From Mycobacterium sp. shizuoka-1 (GTDB lineage: Bacteria; Actinomycetota; Actinomycetes; Mycobacteriales; Mycobacteriaceae), in the NCBI RefSeq assembly GCF_002723835.1, contig NZ_BEWG01000081.1, positions 1 to 64,000 on the forward strand: a stretch of 64,000 nucleotides of DNA, read 5' to 3'. Below, piece after piece: positions 16,048-25,137 of this stretch. Within the stretch, counting starts at the first letter, position 1. Each line of letters begins with the position of its first letter. The position numbers and the translations under genes were made by a program. Below the pieces are notes generated by a model. The model was not told the origin of the DNA. It saw only the letters and a list, made by a program, of their open reading frames with translations, and made no database searches.

Positions 16048-17196
16048 ATGCTCACGTTCCGCGGAAAGCCGACACCGGAGCAGTCGGCATTTGTCGAAGC
16101 CGTCGATGGCTTCTGCCAGCGCGAATGCCCACCGCACAAGCTCCGCGAGCTGACCAAGGGCGGGACCGTCGCCCACAATGACGAGCTGTACGGCAAGCTC
16201 GCCAGCACCGGCTGGCTCGGACTGACGATCCCCGAGGAGTACGGCGGGGTCGGGGGAACACTGTCAGAGGTCGCGCTGCTGACCGAGCGCCTGGCCTACC
16301 ATCGCGTCCCGGTCGGCGGGTACCTGACCACGGTGATCACACTGCAGGCGCTGATCAAGTACGGGTCAGAAGAGCAGAAACGTGCCGTCTTGCCCGGCGT
16401 CGCTGCCGGCGACATCCTGTCCATCGCGATCACCGAGCCCGACACCGGCTCTGACGCAGCTGCGGTCAAGACGCGTGCCCGCAAGGAGGGCTCGCGGTGG
16501 ACGCTCAGCGGTGAAAAGACCTTCACGAGCAACGCCAACCATGCCCGCTGGGTACTCGTGGTGACCCGCACCAACACCGAAGCGCCCAAGCATCAAGGGC
16601 TGAGCCTGTTTCTGCTGCCGATGGACCGGCACGGCATCAGCTTCGAACGGCTCGACATGCTCGGCCATATCGACACCAACATCACTCGCTATGAGGATGT
16701 CGATGCCGGCGATGACGAGATCGTCGGAGGAATCGACCAAGGGTGGCGGGTGCTGGTACGCGGCCTCAACAGCGAGCGGCTCATCATCGCGGCCGAGGCC
16801 CTCGGCATCGGGCAGCGCGCGTTCGACGACACGCTCCGTTATGTAAAGGAGCGGCGCCAGTTCGGCCAACCTATCGGTCGCTTCCAAGCACTCCAACACG
16901 GCCTTGCCGAGAGCGCGACGAAGTTGCTGTCCACCCGGTTGCTGGTGGAGCACACCGCCGCGTTACTCGCAGCCGGAGACCCAGCGCCGGGTGAGGCTTC
17001 CATCACGAAGCTGCAGGCGACGGAGACCGCAAAGGACGTAGCACTGCAAGGTATGCAGTTCATGGGCGGTATGGGGTACAGCATGGAAAGCGAGATGCAG
17101 TCCTATGTCAGGGACGCTCTGGTCATGACAATTTTCGGCGGCACGTCGCAGATTCAGAAGAACATCATCGCCGCCCAACTCGGACTTGCCGACTGA
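16048..17196 (+). CDS. Acyl-CoA dehydrogenase
   Basis: A 382-residue flavoprotein with the AITEPDTGSDAAAVKT signature, YVKERRQFGQPIGRFQALQH for FAD contact and FGGTSQIQKNIIAAQL at the C-terminus. MQFMGGMGYSMESEMQ carries the late active-site segment. ATG 16048 follows AAGGGAG; ATG 16024 would add eight residues but has a weaker ribosome site. It is followed after 94 bases by an SDR on the same strand, so the two may act in sequence on the same acyl-CoA. Confidence 0.9.
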   Translation: MLTFRGKPTPEQSAFVEAVDGFCQRECPPHKLRELTKGGTVAHNDELYGKLASTGWLGLTIPEEYGGVGGTLSEVALLTERLAYHRVPVGGYLTTVITLQALIKYGSEEQKRAVLPGVAAGDILSIAITEPDTGSDAAAVKTRARKEGSRWTLSGEKTFTSNANHARWVLVVTRTNTEAPKHQGLSLFLLPMDRHGISFERLDMLGHIDTNITRYEDVDAGDDEIVGGIDQGWRVLVRGLNSERLIIAAEALGIGQRAFDDTLRYVKERRQFGQPIGRFQALQHGLAESATKLLSTRLLVEHTAALLAAGDPAPGEASITKLQATETAKDVALQGMQFMGGMGYSMESEMQSYVRDALVMTIFGGTSQIQKNIIAAQLGLAD

Positions 17197-17290
17197 TCCG
17201 AGAGTACTGCGGCACAGCAACGTTCGCGCTTTTCCGGGCGCGGGATGGTCACATCAAGAGGCACATCGAACAGGGATGAAGGGAACAATC

Positions 17291-18055
17291 ATGGCAGTCG
17301 AGATCGACTTGACCGGGCGCTCCGCGATCGTCACCGGCGCGGGCAGCGGAATCGGGCGCGAGGTAGCAACTCTTCTCGCGCGCGCCGGCGCGAAAGTTGC
17401 GGCGGCGGATGTCAACGAGGCTGCCGCCAAGGAAACGGCTGCGATCGTCGAACAGGCGGGCGGCACTGCGATCGCCGTCACGGTGGATGTGCGCGACCCC
17501 CAGCGCGCGCGCGATGCGGTGAGCGCCACGGTAGAGCAGTTCGGTGGTCTGGATATCCTCGTCAACAACGCCGCGGCCTGGAGTGTGGATCTCTTCAAGA
17601 ACCTCACCTACGAGCAGTACCAACTCGACGTCGGCGTCACCCTGATCGGCACGATGGTGATGACCAAGGCGGCCTACGACCACATGCGTGAGCAGAAATC
17701 GGGAACGGTGGTGAATCTGATCTCAGACGCCGGCCGGATCGGCGAACCATTCCTCGTTTCCTACAGCGCCGCTAAAGGTGGGGTCGTCGGCTTTACGAAG
17801 GCATTCGCCAAAGAAGCCGGCCGCTACGGCATCCGATGCAACGCGGTGTCGCCGGGCACCACGAAGACCCCAGGCGCCAGCGCACTGATCGAAAAGTGGG
17901 GTGGTGAGGAGACTTTGGTCAAGGCCTACCCGCTGGGCCGACTCGGCGAACCTATCGACCAGGCCAACGCGATCCTGTTCTTCTGCTCGGATCTCAGCTC
18001 GTGGATCACCGGTCAGATCCTCAGCGTCAGCGGTGGCTACAGCATGGTGGACTGA
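17291..18055 (+). CDS. SDR-family dehydrogenase, second BadH-like paralogue
   Basis: A 254-residue short-chain dehydrogenase: TGAGSGIG near residues 14-21, ILVNNAA, and YSAAKGG with catalytic Tyr and Lys. LISDAGRIGEP and ITGQILSVSGGYSM echo the SDR at 10621-11382, so the two share origin and perhaps act on successive or stereoisomeric hydroxyacyl-CoAs. ATG 17291 follows GAAGGGA. Confidence 0.88.
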   Translation: MAVEIDLTGRSAIVTGAGSGIGREVATLLARAGAKVAAADVNEAAAKETAAIVEQAGGTAIAVTVDVRDPQRARDAVSATVEQFGGLDILVNNAAAWSVDLFKNLTYEQYQLDVGVTLIGTMVMTKAAYDHMREQKSGTVVNLISDAGRIGEPFLVSYSAAKGGVVGFTKAFAKEAGRYGIRCNAVSPGTTKTPGASALIEKWGGEETLVKAYPLGRLGEPIDQANAILFFCSDLSSWITGQILSVSGGYSMVD

Positions 18056-18348
18056 TCGTCACCCTCTACAGCCCTCCGCGTATAGGATTGCGTTTTTTGT
18101 CATGTCAGCGAAGTGGTCAGGTAGGGGAATCACCGCATGCCGTCCCGTAACTTCACCGGGCGCGAAGCAGCGGAACAGAACCGCGGTGGTCCGCCTGGCC
18201 GGACCTACAGCGAACCGAGGCACACATAAACGAGGCATACGAGCATGACCGTCGCGGATGCTACCCCGCTGCCGTGGTCAGACGGCGACCGTCGGCGGTC
18301 GGGCCGGCACTTCTACTGCTCGCTTGGCAGCGGTTGTAGACCGCAGAA
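18056..18348. other. Intergenic region between convergent SDR and ligase genes
   Basis: About 290 bases. A 46-codon plus-strand frame starts with ATG at 18245 after AAACGAGG but runs into the 3' end of the ligase and resembles nothing I recognise. No clear hairpin terminator with a T-run was found. Confidence 0.3.
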
Positions 18349-20025
18349 TCAGCGGCTGGCGCTAACCGGCTTGGTAGCTTGGTAGAGCGCAGCGAACTGC
18401 TCGCGGAGCTGGTATTTGAGTATTTTGCCGCCGACGGTCTCGGGTAGCTTTTCGGCGAACACGACGCGCTTAGGGGTCTCGAAACCGGCGAGCCGCTGGC
18501 GGCAGAAGGCGACAATGTCCGACTCGGTGGGCGCGCGCCCGGCGTGGGACGTGACGATTGCTGTGACGGCTTCACCCCAGTGGGGGTGGGGCAGTCCGAT
18601 GACCGCCGCACGCGCTACGTCGGGGTGGGTGTGCAGCACAGCCTCTACGCGCATGCTCGAGACGTTCTCTCCACCGGTCTTGACGATGTCTTTGTAGCGA
18701 TCGACCATGATCCGCAGCCCGTCGCGGTCAATCGATGCGCTGTCGCCGGAGTGAAACCAACCGCCGCGGAATGCCTCGCGGGTGGCGGCTGGGTTGCGGT
18801 AGTAGCCGGCGGTCATGATGGGCGATCGGTAGACCGCCTCACCGGGCTGCCCGCGCACAGGTTGGCCAGATTCGTCGACGACGTCGGAGGCCAGCAGCGG
18901 GCTGGGCACACCGACGTAGTTGGCCTGCGGCGCGGTGGCGCGGTGCGCCTCGGGCCATTTTGCGGGCCAGAACCGGTGACATGCGATCGCCTCGGTCTGA
19001 CCGAAGATGCCCATCGCCACCAGTTCTGGGCCGCAGCGCTGCACCAGCCGGTCGAGCAGCTCCGGGGCCAGTGCTCCCCACCCGTACACCAGCACGCGCA
19101 GGCTGGTTGGGTCGAACTCCGGGTGGGCCTCGAACTCGTCGGCTAGGGACGCAACGAACTGCGGTGAGCCGGCCCACAGCGCCGTGATCCGCCGGGCGTC
19201 GACAGCCTTGGCTACCACCTCGGGTACAGGCTTTCGGCCGATGAGCAGGCGGCCTCCGCTGAGAAACGCCGAGAACATGAAGATCTGGTCGCCGACGTGA
19301 TAGGTGACCGGCAGGAACGTGGCAAGGCGCAGGTCGGATTCCACGGTGAGACCGCGAGTCAGCGAGAGTGCGAAGTTCATCGCCGCCAGGTAGGTGCAGT
19401 GGTGGGACATCATTGCGCCTTTGGGCATCGATGTGGTGCCGGAGGTGAACAACAGCTCCCAGATGTCGTCGCCGTGGATCTCCACGTCGGGCTCGGTGTC
19501 GGGTTTGCTGTCGATCAGCTCGGCGAAACTTGGCGAGCCAACCACAGGGGCGCCGCCGATGGTGATCGTCACACCTGGGCGCAGGCCGGCCGCGCTGAAT
19601 CCGCGTTCGGCGCGGGGCCATAGCTCGGCGTCCACCACCGCGAAGGCCGGTTCGGTTTGTCCGATGAGGTGTTCAACCACATCGGGAGCCAGGTTGGGGT
19701 TGAGGGGGACGGCCACCATTCCCGCCTTCGCGATGCCGATCTTGGCGAGACAGGCTTCGACGGAGTTCTCGCAGAACAGCAGCACCCGCGCGCCAGGTTG
19801 GAGCCCCGCGCTGGCGAGCGCGTGCGCGAATTGGTTTGCGGTTTGGTCTGCCTCACGATAGGTCAGCCGGGCAAACCGCCGGTCCCCATAGGCACCGGGC
19901 CATCCGGCGATCGCGATCTGGTCGGGATAGCTCCAGGTGAGCCGTTCGAGCACATCACCTACCGATGTCCGTTCCCAGCGGCGCGTTGCTCGCCTGCCTC
20001 GCAGGGTGGTCACATCCGGGTCCAT
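18349..20025 (-). CDS. AMP-forming acyl-CoA synthetase, FadD35-like
   Basis: A 558-residue ANL ligase. LLFTSGTTSMPKGAMMSH is the phosphate loop, GIFGQTEA the A5 motif, DRYKDIVKTGGENV the hinge, and ETVGGKILK the catalytic lysine. ATG 20025 is preceded by AAGGAG at ideal spacing. The order ligase, TetR, carboxylase beta, carboxylase alpha recalls the M. tuberculosis fadD35-Rv2506-accD1-accA1 neighbourhood, though here scoA/scoB are missing. It would activate the acid that enters the carboxylase pathway (inference). Confidence 0.88.
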   Translation of the reverse strand: MDPDVTTLRGRRATRRWERTSVGDVLERLTWSYPDQIAIAGWPGAYGDRRFARLTYREADQTANQFAHALASAGLQPGARVLLFCENSVEACLAKIGIAKAGMVAVPLNPNLAPDVVEHLIGQTEPAFAVVDAELWPRAERGFSAAGLRPGVTITIGGAPVVGSPSFAELIDSKPDTEPDVEIHGDDIWELLFTSGTTSMPKGAMMSHHCTYLAAMNFALSLTRGLTVESDLRLATFLPVTYHVGDQIFMFSAFLSGGRLLIGRKPVPEVVAKAVDARRITALWAGSPQFVASLADEFEAHPEFDPTSLRVLVYGWGALAPELLDRLVQRCGPELVAMGIFGQTEAIACHRFWPAKWPEAHRATAPQANYVGVPSPLLASDVVDESGQPVRGQPGEAVYRSPIMTAGYYRNPAATREAFRGGWFHSGDSASIDRDGLRIMVDRYKDIVKTGGENVSSMRVEAVLHTHPDVARAAVIGLPHPHWGEAVTAIVTSHAGRAPTESDIVAFCRQRLAGFETPKRVVFAEKLPETVGGKILKYQLREQFAALYQATKPVSASR

Positions 20026-20090
20026 TGCAGCTCCTTGTGCGCGAGTCACGTTCAGAATGTCACGCCGATGCCGCGCGATCAATGCTCTAG

Positions 20091-20705
20091 TTACTCCTGG
20101 TTCACAATGTCTGGTGCTGGCGCCACCCCGAGACAGCCGTGCGCGGCCGTCCTGAGCAGCTCGGCGAGCCGAACTGGCGGTAGTCCGCTGCGGAAGAACA
20201 GGGTCGACTGGATGGCGCCGATGGCGGCATGCACCGCGACCCGCAACTCGGCGTCGGCCAGGTCGGGACGCAGGTGGCCGAGCACGTGGACCCACTCCTC
20301 CACGTAGTGTCGTTGGTCTCGGCGCAGTCTTCGCTGCTGTTCCGGCGCAACGTTGTGCCCCTCGCGGTGGTAGACGGCCAGCACCGCGCGGTCTTCGACG
20401 GCTATCCGGACATGGTCGTCGACCAGCGCCGACAGGGCTTCGGCATCGCTCGGCGCTGTCGAAATGATCGCCCCGGCACCGTGACTGAGCCGTCGCATCA
20501 CCCTGTCGAGAAGTGCTACCAGGATCGCGTCCTTGCTGGGGAAGTGGCGATAGATCCCCGAGCCCACGATGCCCGCCCGGGCTCCGATGTCGACGAGGGC
20601 CACGCCGTGGTACCCGCGCTCGGCGACCAGTTCGGCCGAAGCGGTCAGGATCCGCTCCTTTCGTTGCGGGTCGCGCTGCCGTGCGTGCGTCGCACCGTCC
20701 CCCAT
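20091..20705 (-). CDS. TetR-family regulator of the carboxylase/AtuA cluster
   Basis: A 204-residue TetR protein. The helix-turn-helix includes AELVAERGYHGVALVDIG and GSGIYRHFPSK. The ligand domain contains QQRRLRRDQRHYVEEWVHV and is clearly paralogous to the TetR at 1477-2103. Start ATG 20705 has GAGGAGGG upstream; ATG 20726 with TAGGAG is also possible. It is divergent from the carboxylase operon with about 80 bases between starts, the usual arrangement for a local repressor of both directions. Rv2506 of M. tuberculosis holds the same position relative to accD1/accA1. Confidence 0.9.
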   Translation of the reverse strand: MGDGATHARQRDPQRKERILTASAELVAERGYHGVALVDIGARAGIVGSGIYRHFPSKDAILVALLDRVMRRLSHGAGAIISTAPSDAEALSALVDDHVRIAVEDRAVLAVYHREGHNVAPEQQRRLRRDQRHYVEEWVHVLGHLRPDLADAELRVAVHAAIGAIQSTLFFRSGLPPVRLAELLRTAAHGCLGVAPAPDIVNQE

Positions 20706-20784
20706 CTGGCCCTCCTCGCCGTGCATGTCGTACAGTCTCCTACGTGAACAGTGAATCACATACCGTGCTTCTCGAGGGAACACT

Positions 20785-22383
20785 GTGCCGGTGCTGACAT
20801 CGCAGCTCGATACGTCGAGCGAGGCTTATCAGGCCAACCGGGAGGCGCAGTTGGCGCTGCTTGCACAGCTCGACGAGCAGGTTGCACTTGCGGTCGCCGG
20901 GGGTGGTGAGCGGTATCGGCGGCGGCATCGTGAGCGGGGGCGGCTTCTGGTCCGGGAGCGTATCGAGTTGTTGCTGGACCCGGCCAGCCCGTTTTTGGAG
21001 TTGTCGACGTTGGCTGCCTGGGGGACCGGGTTCACCGTCGGCGCCAGCGTGGTGACGGGCATCGGGGTGGTGTCGGGCGTGGAGTGCATGGTGATTGCGC
21101 ACGACCCGACGGTGCGGGGTGGGGCGATGAACCCGTATTCGCTGCGAAAGACGCTGCGCGCGCTGGAGATCGCGCGGGTGAACCGGCTGCCGGTGATCAA
21201 CCTGGTGGAGTCCGGCGGGGCGGACCTGCCCCAGCAGGCCGACCTGTTTGTGCCGGCCGGCCGTATCTTTCACGAGCTTACGGAGTTGTCGGCGCTGGCG
21301 ATCCCCACGGTCGCCTTGGTGTTCGGGAATTCGACGGCGGGCGGGGCGTATGTGCCGGGGATGTGTGACTACGCGGTCCTGGTGGACCGGCAGGCCAAGG
21401 TTTTTCTGGGTGGTCCGCCGTTGGTCAAAATGGCGACAGGTGAGGTGGCCGACGATGAGGCGCTGGGCGGTGCCGAGATGCATAGTCGGGTGTCGGGGTT
21501 GTCGGACTATTTCGCCGCGGACGAGCGCGATGCGATACGGATTGGCCGCCAGATCATGTCGCGGATCAACTGGCGCAAACTCGGCCCCGCTCCTGTGGGG
21601 TGCGCGGCGGCGCCGCTGTATGACCCGGAGGAGATTCTCGGGATCGTCTCGGCCGATGTGAAGGTGCCGTTCGACCCGCGTGAGGCGCTGGCGCGGGTGG
21701 TGGATGGCTCGGAGTTCGACGAGTACAAGCCGCTGTACGGGACATCGCTGGTCACCGGGTGGGCGCAGGTGCACGGCTATCCGGTGGGGATCCTGGCCAA
21801 CCATCGAGGCGTGTTGTTCTCCGAGGAGGCCAAGAAGGCCAGCGAGTTCATCCTGCTGGCCAACCAGACCGATACGCCGTTGGTGTTTCTGCAGAACACC
21901 ACGGGCTACATGGTCGGTGCGAGCTACGAGCAGGGCGGCATCATCAAGGACGGCGCCAAGATGATCAACGCGGTGACCAACAGCACGGTGCCGCACCTGA
22001 CGATCACCATGGCCAGTTCGTTCGGTGCCGGCAACTACGGCATGTCCGGGCGCGCGTATGATCCGCGGCTGCTGTTCGCCTGGCCCGGGGCGAAGCTGGC
22101 GGTGATGGGCGCGGCGCAGTTGGCCGGGGTGATGTCGATCGTCGGGCGGGAGTCGGCGGCGTCGATGGGGCGGCCGTTCGACGAGGAGGCCAACCGCGAG
22201 CGCACAGCGGCGATCGAGGCCCAGATCGACACGGAGTCGCACAGTTTCTTTGTCACCGCCCGGCTGTATGACGACGGGATCATCGATCCGCGCGACACCC
22301 GCACCGTGCTGGGCATGTCGCTGTCGGCGGTGCACTCCAACACCGTGGCCGGCCGCCGCGGCTTCGGCGTCTTTCGGATGTGA
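20785..22383 (+). CDS. Acyl-CoA carboxylase beta (carboxyltransferase) subunit, AccD1/MccB/AtuC-like
   Basis: A 532-residue biotin-dependent carboxyltransferase. GNSTAGGAYVPGM and FLQNTTGYMVG are the acyl-CoA and carboxybiotin sites, with two crotonase-fold halves. Length and motifs match methylcrotonyl-CoA and geranyl-CoA carboxylase beta chains better than the propionyl type. GTG 20785 follows GAGGGA. It pairs with the biotin-carrying alpha subunit directly downstream. The substrate is a 3-methyl-2-enoyl-CoA by family; whether it is methylcrotonyl, geranyl or a ring-derived acid cannot be told, but the AtuA-family gene in the same operon favours a terpenoid. Confidence 0.92.
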   Translation: MPVLTSQLDTSSEAYQANREAQLALLAQLDEQVALAVAGGGERYRRRHRERGRLLVRERIELLLDPASPFLELSTLAAWGTGFTVGASVVTGIGVVSGVECMVIAHDPTVRGGAMNPYSLRKTLRALEIARVNRLPVINLVESGGADLPQQADLFVPAGRIFHELTELSALAIPTVALVFGNSTAGGAYVPGMCDYAVLVDRQAKVFLGGPPLVKMATGEVADDEALGGAEMHSRVSGLSDYFAADERDAIRIGRQIMSRINWRKLGPAPVGCAAAPLYDPEEILGIVSADVKVPFDPREALARVVDGSEFDEYKPLYGTSLVTGWAQVHGYPVGILANHRGVLFSEEAKKASEFILLANQTDTPLVFLQNTTGYMVGASYEQGGIIKDGAKMINAVTNSTVPHLTITMASSFGAGNYGMSGRAYDPRLLFAWPGAKLAVMGAAQLAGVMSIVGRESAASMGRPFDEEANRERTAAIEAQIDTESHSFFVTARLYDDGIIDPRDTRTVLGMSLSAVHSNTVAGRRGFGVFRM

Positions 22384-22388
22384 GGCAG

Positions 22389-24374
22389 ATGATCCAGAAA
22401 CTGTTGGTGGCCAATCGCGGCGAGATCGCCGCCCGGGTGATGCGCACCGCGCACGCCATGGGTCTGGGGACCGTCGCGGTCTATTCCGACCCTGACGCCG
22501 ACGCGCCGTTTGTCGGCCTGGCCGATGAGGCTGTGCGGCTGGCGGGCGCCGCGCCGTCGGATACCTACCTCAACGCCGAGGCGATCATCGATGCGGCCCG
22601 GTTGACGGGGGCCGATGCGGTGCATCCGGGCTATGGGTTCCTCTCGGAGAACGCCGGGTTCGCGGCCGCCTGCGCCGAGGCCGGGCTGACGTTCGTGGGG
22701 CCACCGCCGGCGGTCATCGCCGCGATGGGCTCAAAGGTCGAGGCGAAAGCGCTCATGGAGAAGGCCGGCGTGCCCGTGCTGCCCGGCGCAACCCTGGACG
22801 AGGACTCCGATCTGGCCGCCGAGGGTCAGCGGGTGGGCTACCCGCTGCTGGTGAAGGCGGCGTTCGGCGGTGGCGGGCGCGGCATGCGGATCGTGGAATC
22901 CGCCGACGCGCTGGCCGACGCGGTGGCGGCTGCCCGCCGGGAAGCGGCCTCGGCCTTCGGCGATGCGACGGTGTTCCTCGAGCGCTACGTCGTGAATCCG
23001 CGGCACGTGGAAGTGCAGATCCTTGCCGACACACACGGGGCGGTGGTGCATCTGTTCGAGCGCGACTGCTCGATTCAGCGCCGCCACCAGAAGATCGTCG
23101 AGGAGTCCCCGTCGCCGGCCGTCGACGACACACTGCGCGCCGAACTCGGTGCGGCCGCGGTGGCCGCGGCCAAGGCAATCGGTTATGTCGGCGCGGGCAC
23201 CGTCGAGTTCGTGTTGTGGGCGGGCGGGTTCGCCTTCCTGGAGGTCAATACCCGGCTGCAGGTGGAACATCCGGTCACCGAGCTGATCACCGGCCTGGAC
23301 CTGGTGGAATTGCAGCTGCGGATCGCCGACGGCGAGCCGCTGCCACCGGAGGCGTTCGATGCCCGCATTCGCGGGCATGCGATCGAGGCGCGGCTGTATG
23401 CCGAGGACGTCTGCGCCGGCTTCCTGCCCGCCACCGGCGTGCTGCACCGCTTCGCCGTACCGGATGACCCGGGCGTGCGGGTGGACACAGGCGTGGCCGA
23501 CGGCTCGGTGGTCAGCCCGCATTACGACCCGATGCTGGCCAAGGTGATCGCGCACGGACCCACCCGGGCCGACGCCGCACGAAGGCTGGCGCGGACGCTG
23601 GCGCGCGCTCAGCTGCACGGCGTGACCACCAACCGCGACCTGCTCGTCGGGATCCTGCGCGAGGAGGAGTTCCTGGCTGGCAGCACCGACACGGGCTATC
23701 TCACTCGCCATGACCCGTCGGTGCTGGCGGCGCGCGTGCCTGGCGCGCTGGCCGTGCATGCGGCCGCGGCGGCGCTGGCCGCCCAGGTGCTAGACAGGTT
23801 GTCGAGCCCGGTGTTGCGGACCCTTCCTGCGGCGTGGCGCAACATTGTGAGGACGTCCCAACGCGCCAGCTACCGTTGCGGTGAGCGTGCTATCGGGGTC
23901 GCCCACCGCCAAGTCGGTGATCGGGTGCTGATCGAGGTGGACGGTGAGCCGCTGTCTGGGGTACGGGTGCAGGCGGCGGCGCCGCAGCGGGTCGTCCTGG
24001 AGATCGATGGCGTGCGTCGCTCGATCAGTGTGCATCGCGCTTGCGGTGTGTCGTATGTGGATAGCGCTTTGGGTTCGACGGTTCTGGTCGAGGTGCCGCG
24101 GTTCCCCGATCCGTCGTCGGCGCGGCACGCCGGCTCGCTGGTGGCCCCGATGCCGGGAACGGTTGTGCGGGTACTGGCTACCCCCGGCGCGGATGTCGCC
24201 ACCGGGCAGGGGTTGATCGTGTTGGAGGCGATGAAGATGGAGCACACCGTCACCGCGCCCGCCGACGGGACCGTCGTCGACGTCTGTGTGGCGGCCGGTG
24301 ATCAGGTCGACGCCGGCCAGACACTCGCCATTGTCGAGGACAGCAGCGCGGCCAGTGACGGAGGGCAGCAGTGA
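22389..24374 (+). CDS. Acyl-CoA carboxylase alpha subunit (biotin carboxylase plus BCCP), AccA1/AtuF-like
   Basis: A 661-residue protein. It begins MIQKLLVANRGEIA, the conserved biotin carboxylase start; HPGYGFLSENA, FGGGGRGMR and FLEVNTRLQVEHPVTE belong to the ATP-grasp domain. The C-terminal biotinyl domain has EAMKMEH with the biotin-accepting lysine at residue 616. A GTG at 22380 overlapping the beta-subunit stop is an alternative start. It carboxylates its biotin with bicarbonate and ATP and passes it to the beta subunit. Confidence 0.93.
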   Translation: MIQKLLVANRGEIAARVMRTAHAMGLGTVAVYSDPDADAPFVGLADEAVRLAGAAPSDTYLNAEAIIDAARLTGADAVHPGYGFLSENAGFAAACAEAGLTFVGPPPAVIAAMGSKVEAKALMEKAGVPVLPGATLDEDSDLAAEGQRVGYPLLVKAAFGGGGRGMRIVESADALADAVAAARREAASAFGDATVFLERYVVNPRHVEVQILADTHGAVVHLFERDCSIQRRHQKIVEESPSPAVDDTLRAELGAAAVAAAKAIGYVGAGTVEFVLWAGGFAFLEVNTRLQVEHPVTELITGLDLVELQLRIADGEPLPPEAFDARIRGHAIEARLYAEDVCAGFLPATGVLHRFAVPDDPGVRVDTGVADGSVVSPHYDPMLAKVIAHGPTRADAARRLARTLARAQLHGVTTNRDLLVGILREEEFLAGSTDTGYLTRHDPSVLAARVPGALAVHAAAAALAAQVLDRLSSPVLRTLPAAWRNIVRTSQRASYRCGERAIGVAHRQVGDRVLIEVDGEPLSGVRVQAAAPQRVVLEIDGVRRSISVHRACGVSYVDSALGSTVLVEVPRFPDPSSARHAGSLVAPMPGTVVRVLATPGADVATGQGLIVLEAMKMEHTVTAPADGTVVDVCVAAGDQVDAGQTLAIVEDSSAASDGGQQ

Positions 24375-25135
24375 GCGATCCGGTGACCTACCAGGTCGTC
24401 GACGGCGTGGCCTGGTTGACCATCAACCGGCCCGAGGCGCGCAACGCGCTCAACGCCGCCGTGCGCGAGGGCCTGTGGGATGGGATCCGTCGGTTCAACG
24501 ACGACGCGAACGCCCAGGTTCTGGTCCTGACCGGGGCGGGGGACAAGGCGTTCTGCGCGGGCGGGGACCTCAAGGAGATGGCCCAGGGCGGCCTGACCGT
24601 GCCGCCGCCGGATTTCGCCCCGCAGTTCGGCCGCAACATCGATGTCGCCAAGCCGACCATCGCCGCTGTCAACGGGGTCGCGTTCGCCGGTGGGTTCCTG
24701 CTCGCCCAGCAGTGCGACCTGGTGCTGGCCGCCGAGCACGCGACGTTCGCGATCACCGAGGTCAAGGTCGGCAGGGGAGCGCCCTGGGCCGCCCCGCTGT
24801 CATGGTTGGTGCCGCCGAGGATCGCCCTGCAGGTCCTGCTCACCGGGGATTCGCTCAGCGCGCACCGGGCACACGAGGTGGGGCTGGTCAACGAGGTGGT
24901 GCCGGCAGCCCGGCTGCGCGAGCGCGCCCAGGAGCTCGCGGAGCGGATCGCCGCCAACGCGCCGCTGTCGGTGCTGGCCGCAAAGCGCACGGCCTATTTG
25001 TCGGCGCACCACCGGCTCGATGAGGCCTACGCGCGCGCCGAGCAGATCTGGGCGCCGGTGTATCACTCCGAAGACGCGCAGGAGGGGCCGCGGGCGTTTC
25101 GGGAGAAGCGGGCACCGGTGTGGAAGGGACGCTGA
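24371..25135 (+). CDS. Enoyl-CoA hydratase family protein (AtuE-like position)
   Basis: A 254-residue crotonase with AFCAGGDLKEMAQ and NGVAFAGGFLLAQQCD oxyanion peptides. The segment after ITEVKVGRGAPWAAP differs from ordinary hydratases, which carry LGLxPGGGGT there. GTG start overlaps the carboxylase stop. In terpene and leucine pathways a crotonase hydrates the carboxylated glutaconyl-CoA (isohexenylglutaconyl-CoA hydratase AtuE, methylglutaconyl-CoA hydratase). Position and operon support that role; biochemistry is untested. Confidence 0.88.
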   Translation: MSDPVTYQVVDGVAWLTINRPEARNALNAAVREGLWDGIRRFNDDANAQVLVLTGAGDKAFCAGGDLKEMAQGGLTVPPPDFAPQFGRNIDVAKPTIAAVNGVAFAGGFLLAQQCDLVLAAEHATFAITEVKVGRGAPWAAPLSWLVPPRIALQVLLTGDSLSAHRAHEVGLVNEVVPAARLRERAQELAERIAANAPLSVLAAKRTAYLSAHHRLDEAYARAEQIWAPVYHSEDAQEGPRAFREKRAPVWKGR

Positions 25136-25137
25136 GC

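Noticed and set aside
18245..18385. 46-codon plus-strand frame after an AAACGAGG-like site
   Set aside because: Overlaps the 3' end of the FadD35-like ligase and resembles no known protein.
20744..20759. GTGA-N8-TCAC between the TetR and carboxylase starts as a CRP site
   Set aside because: Spacer is eight bases instead of six; it may still be a TetR half-site pair but the evidence is too thin to list as a feature.
20740..22335. 531-codon minus-strand open frame opposite the carboxylase beta gene
   Set aside because: Antisense shadow; His/Arg-rich with no domain, and it overlaps the divergent promoter.
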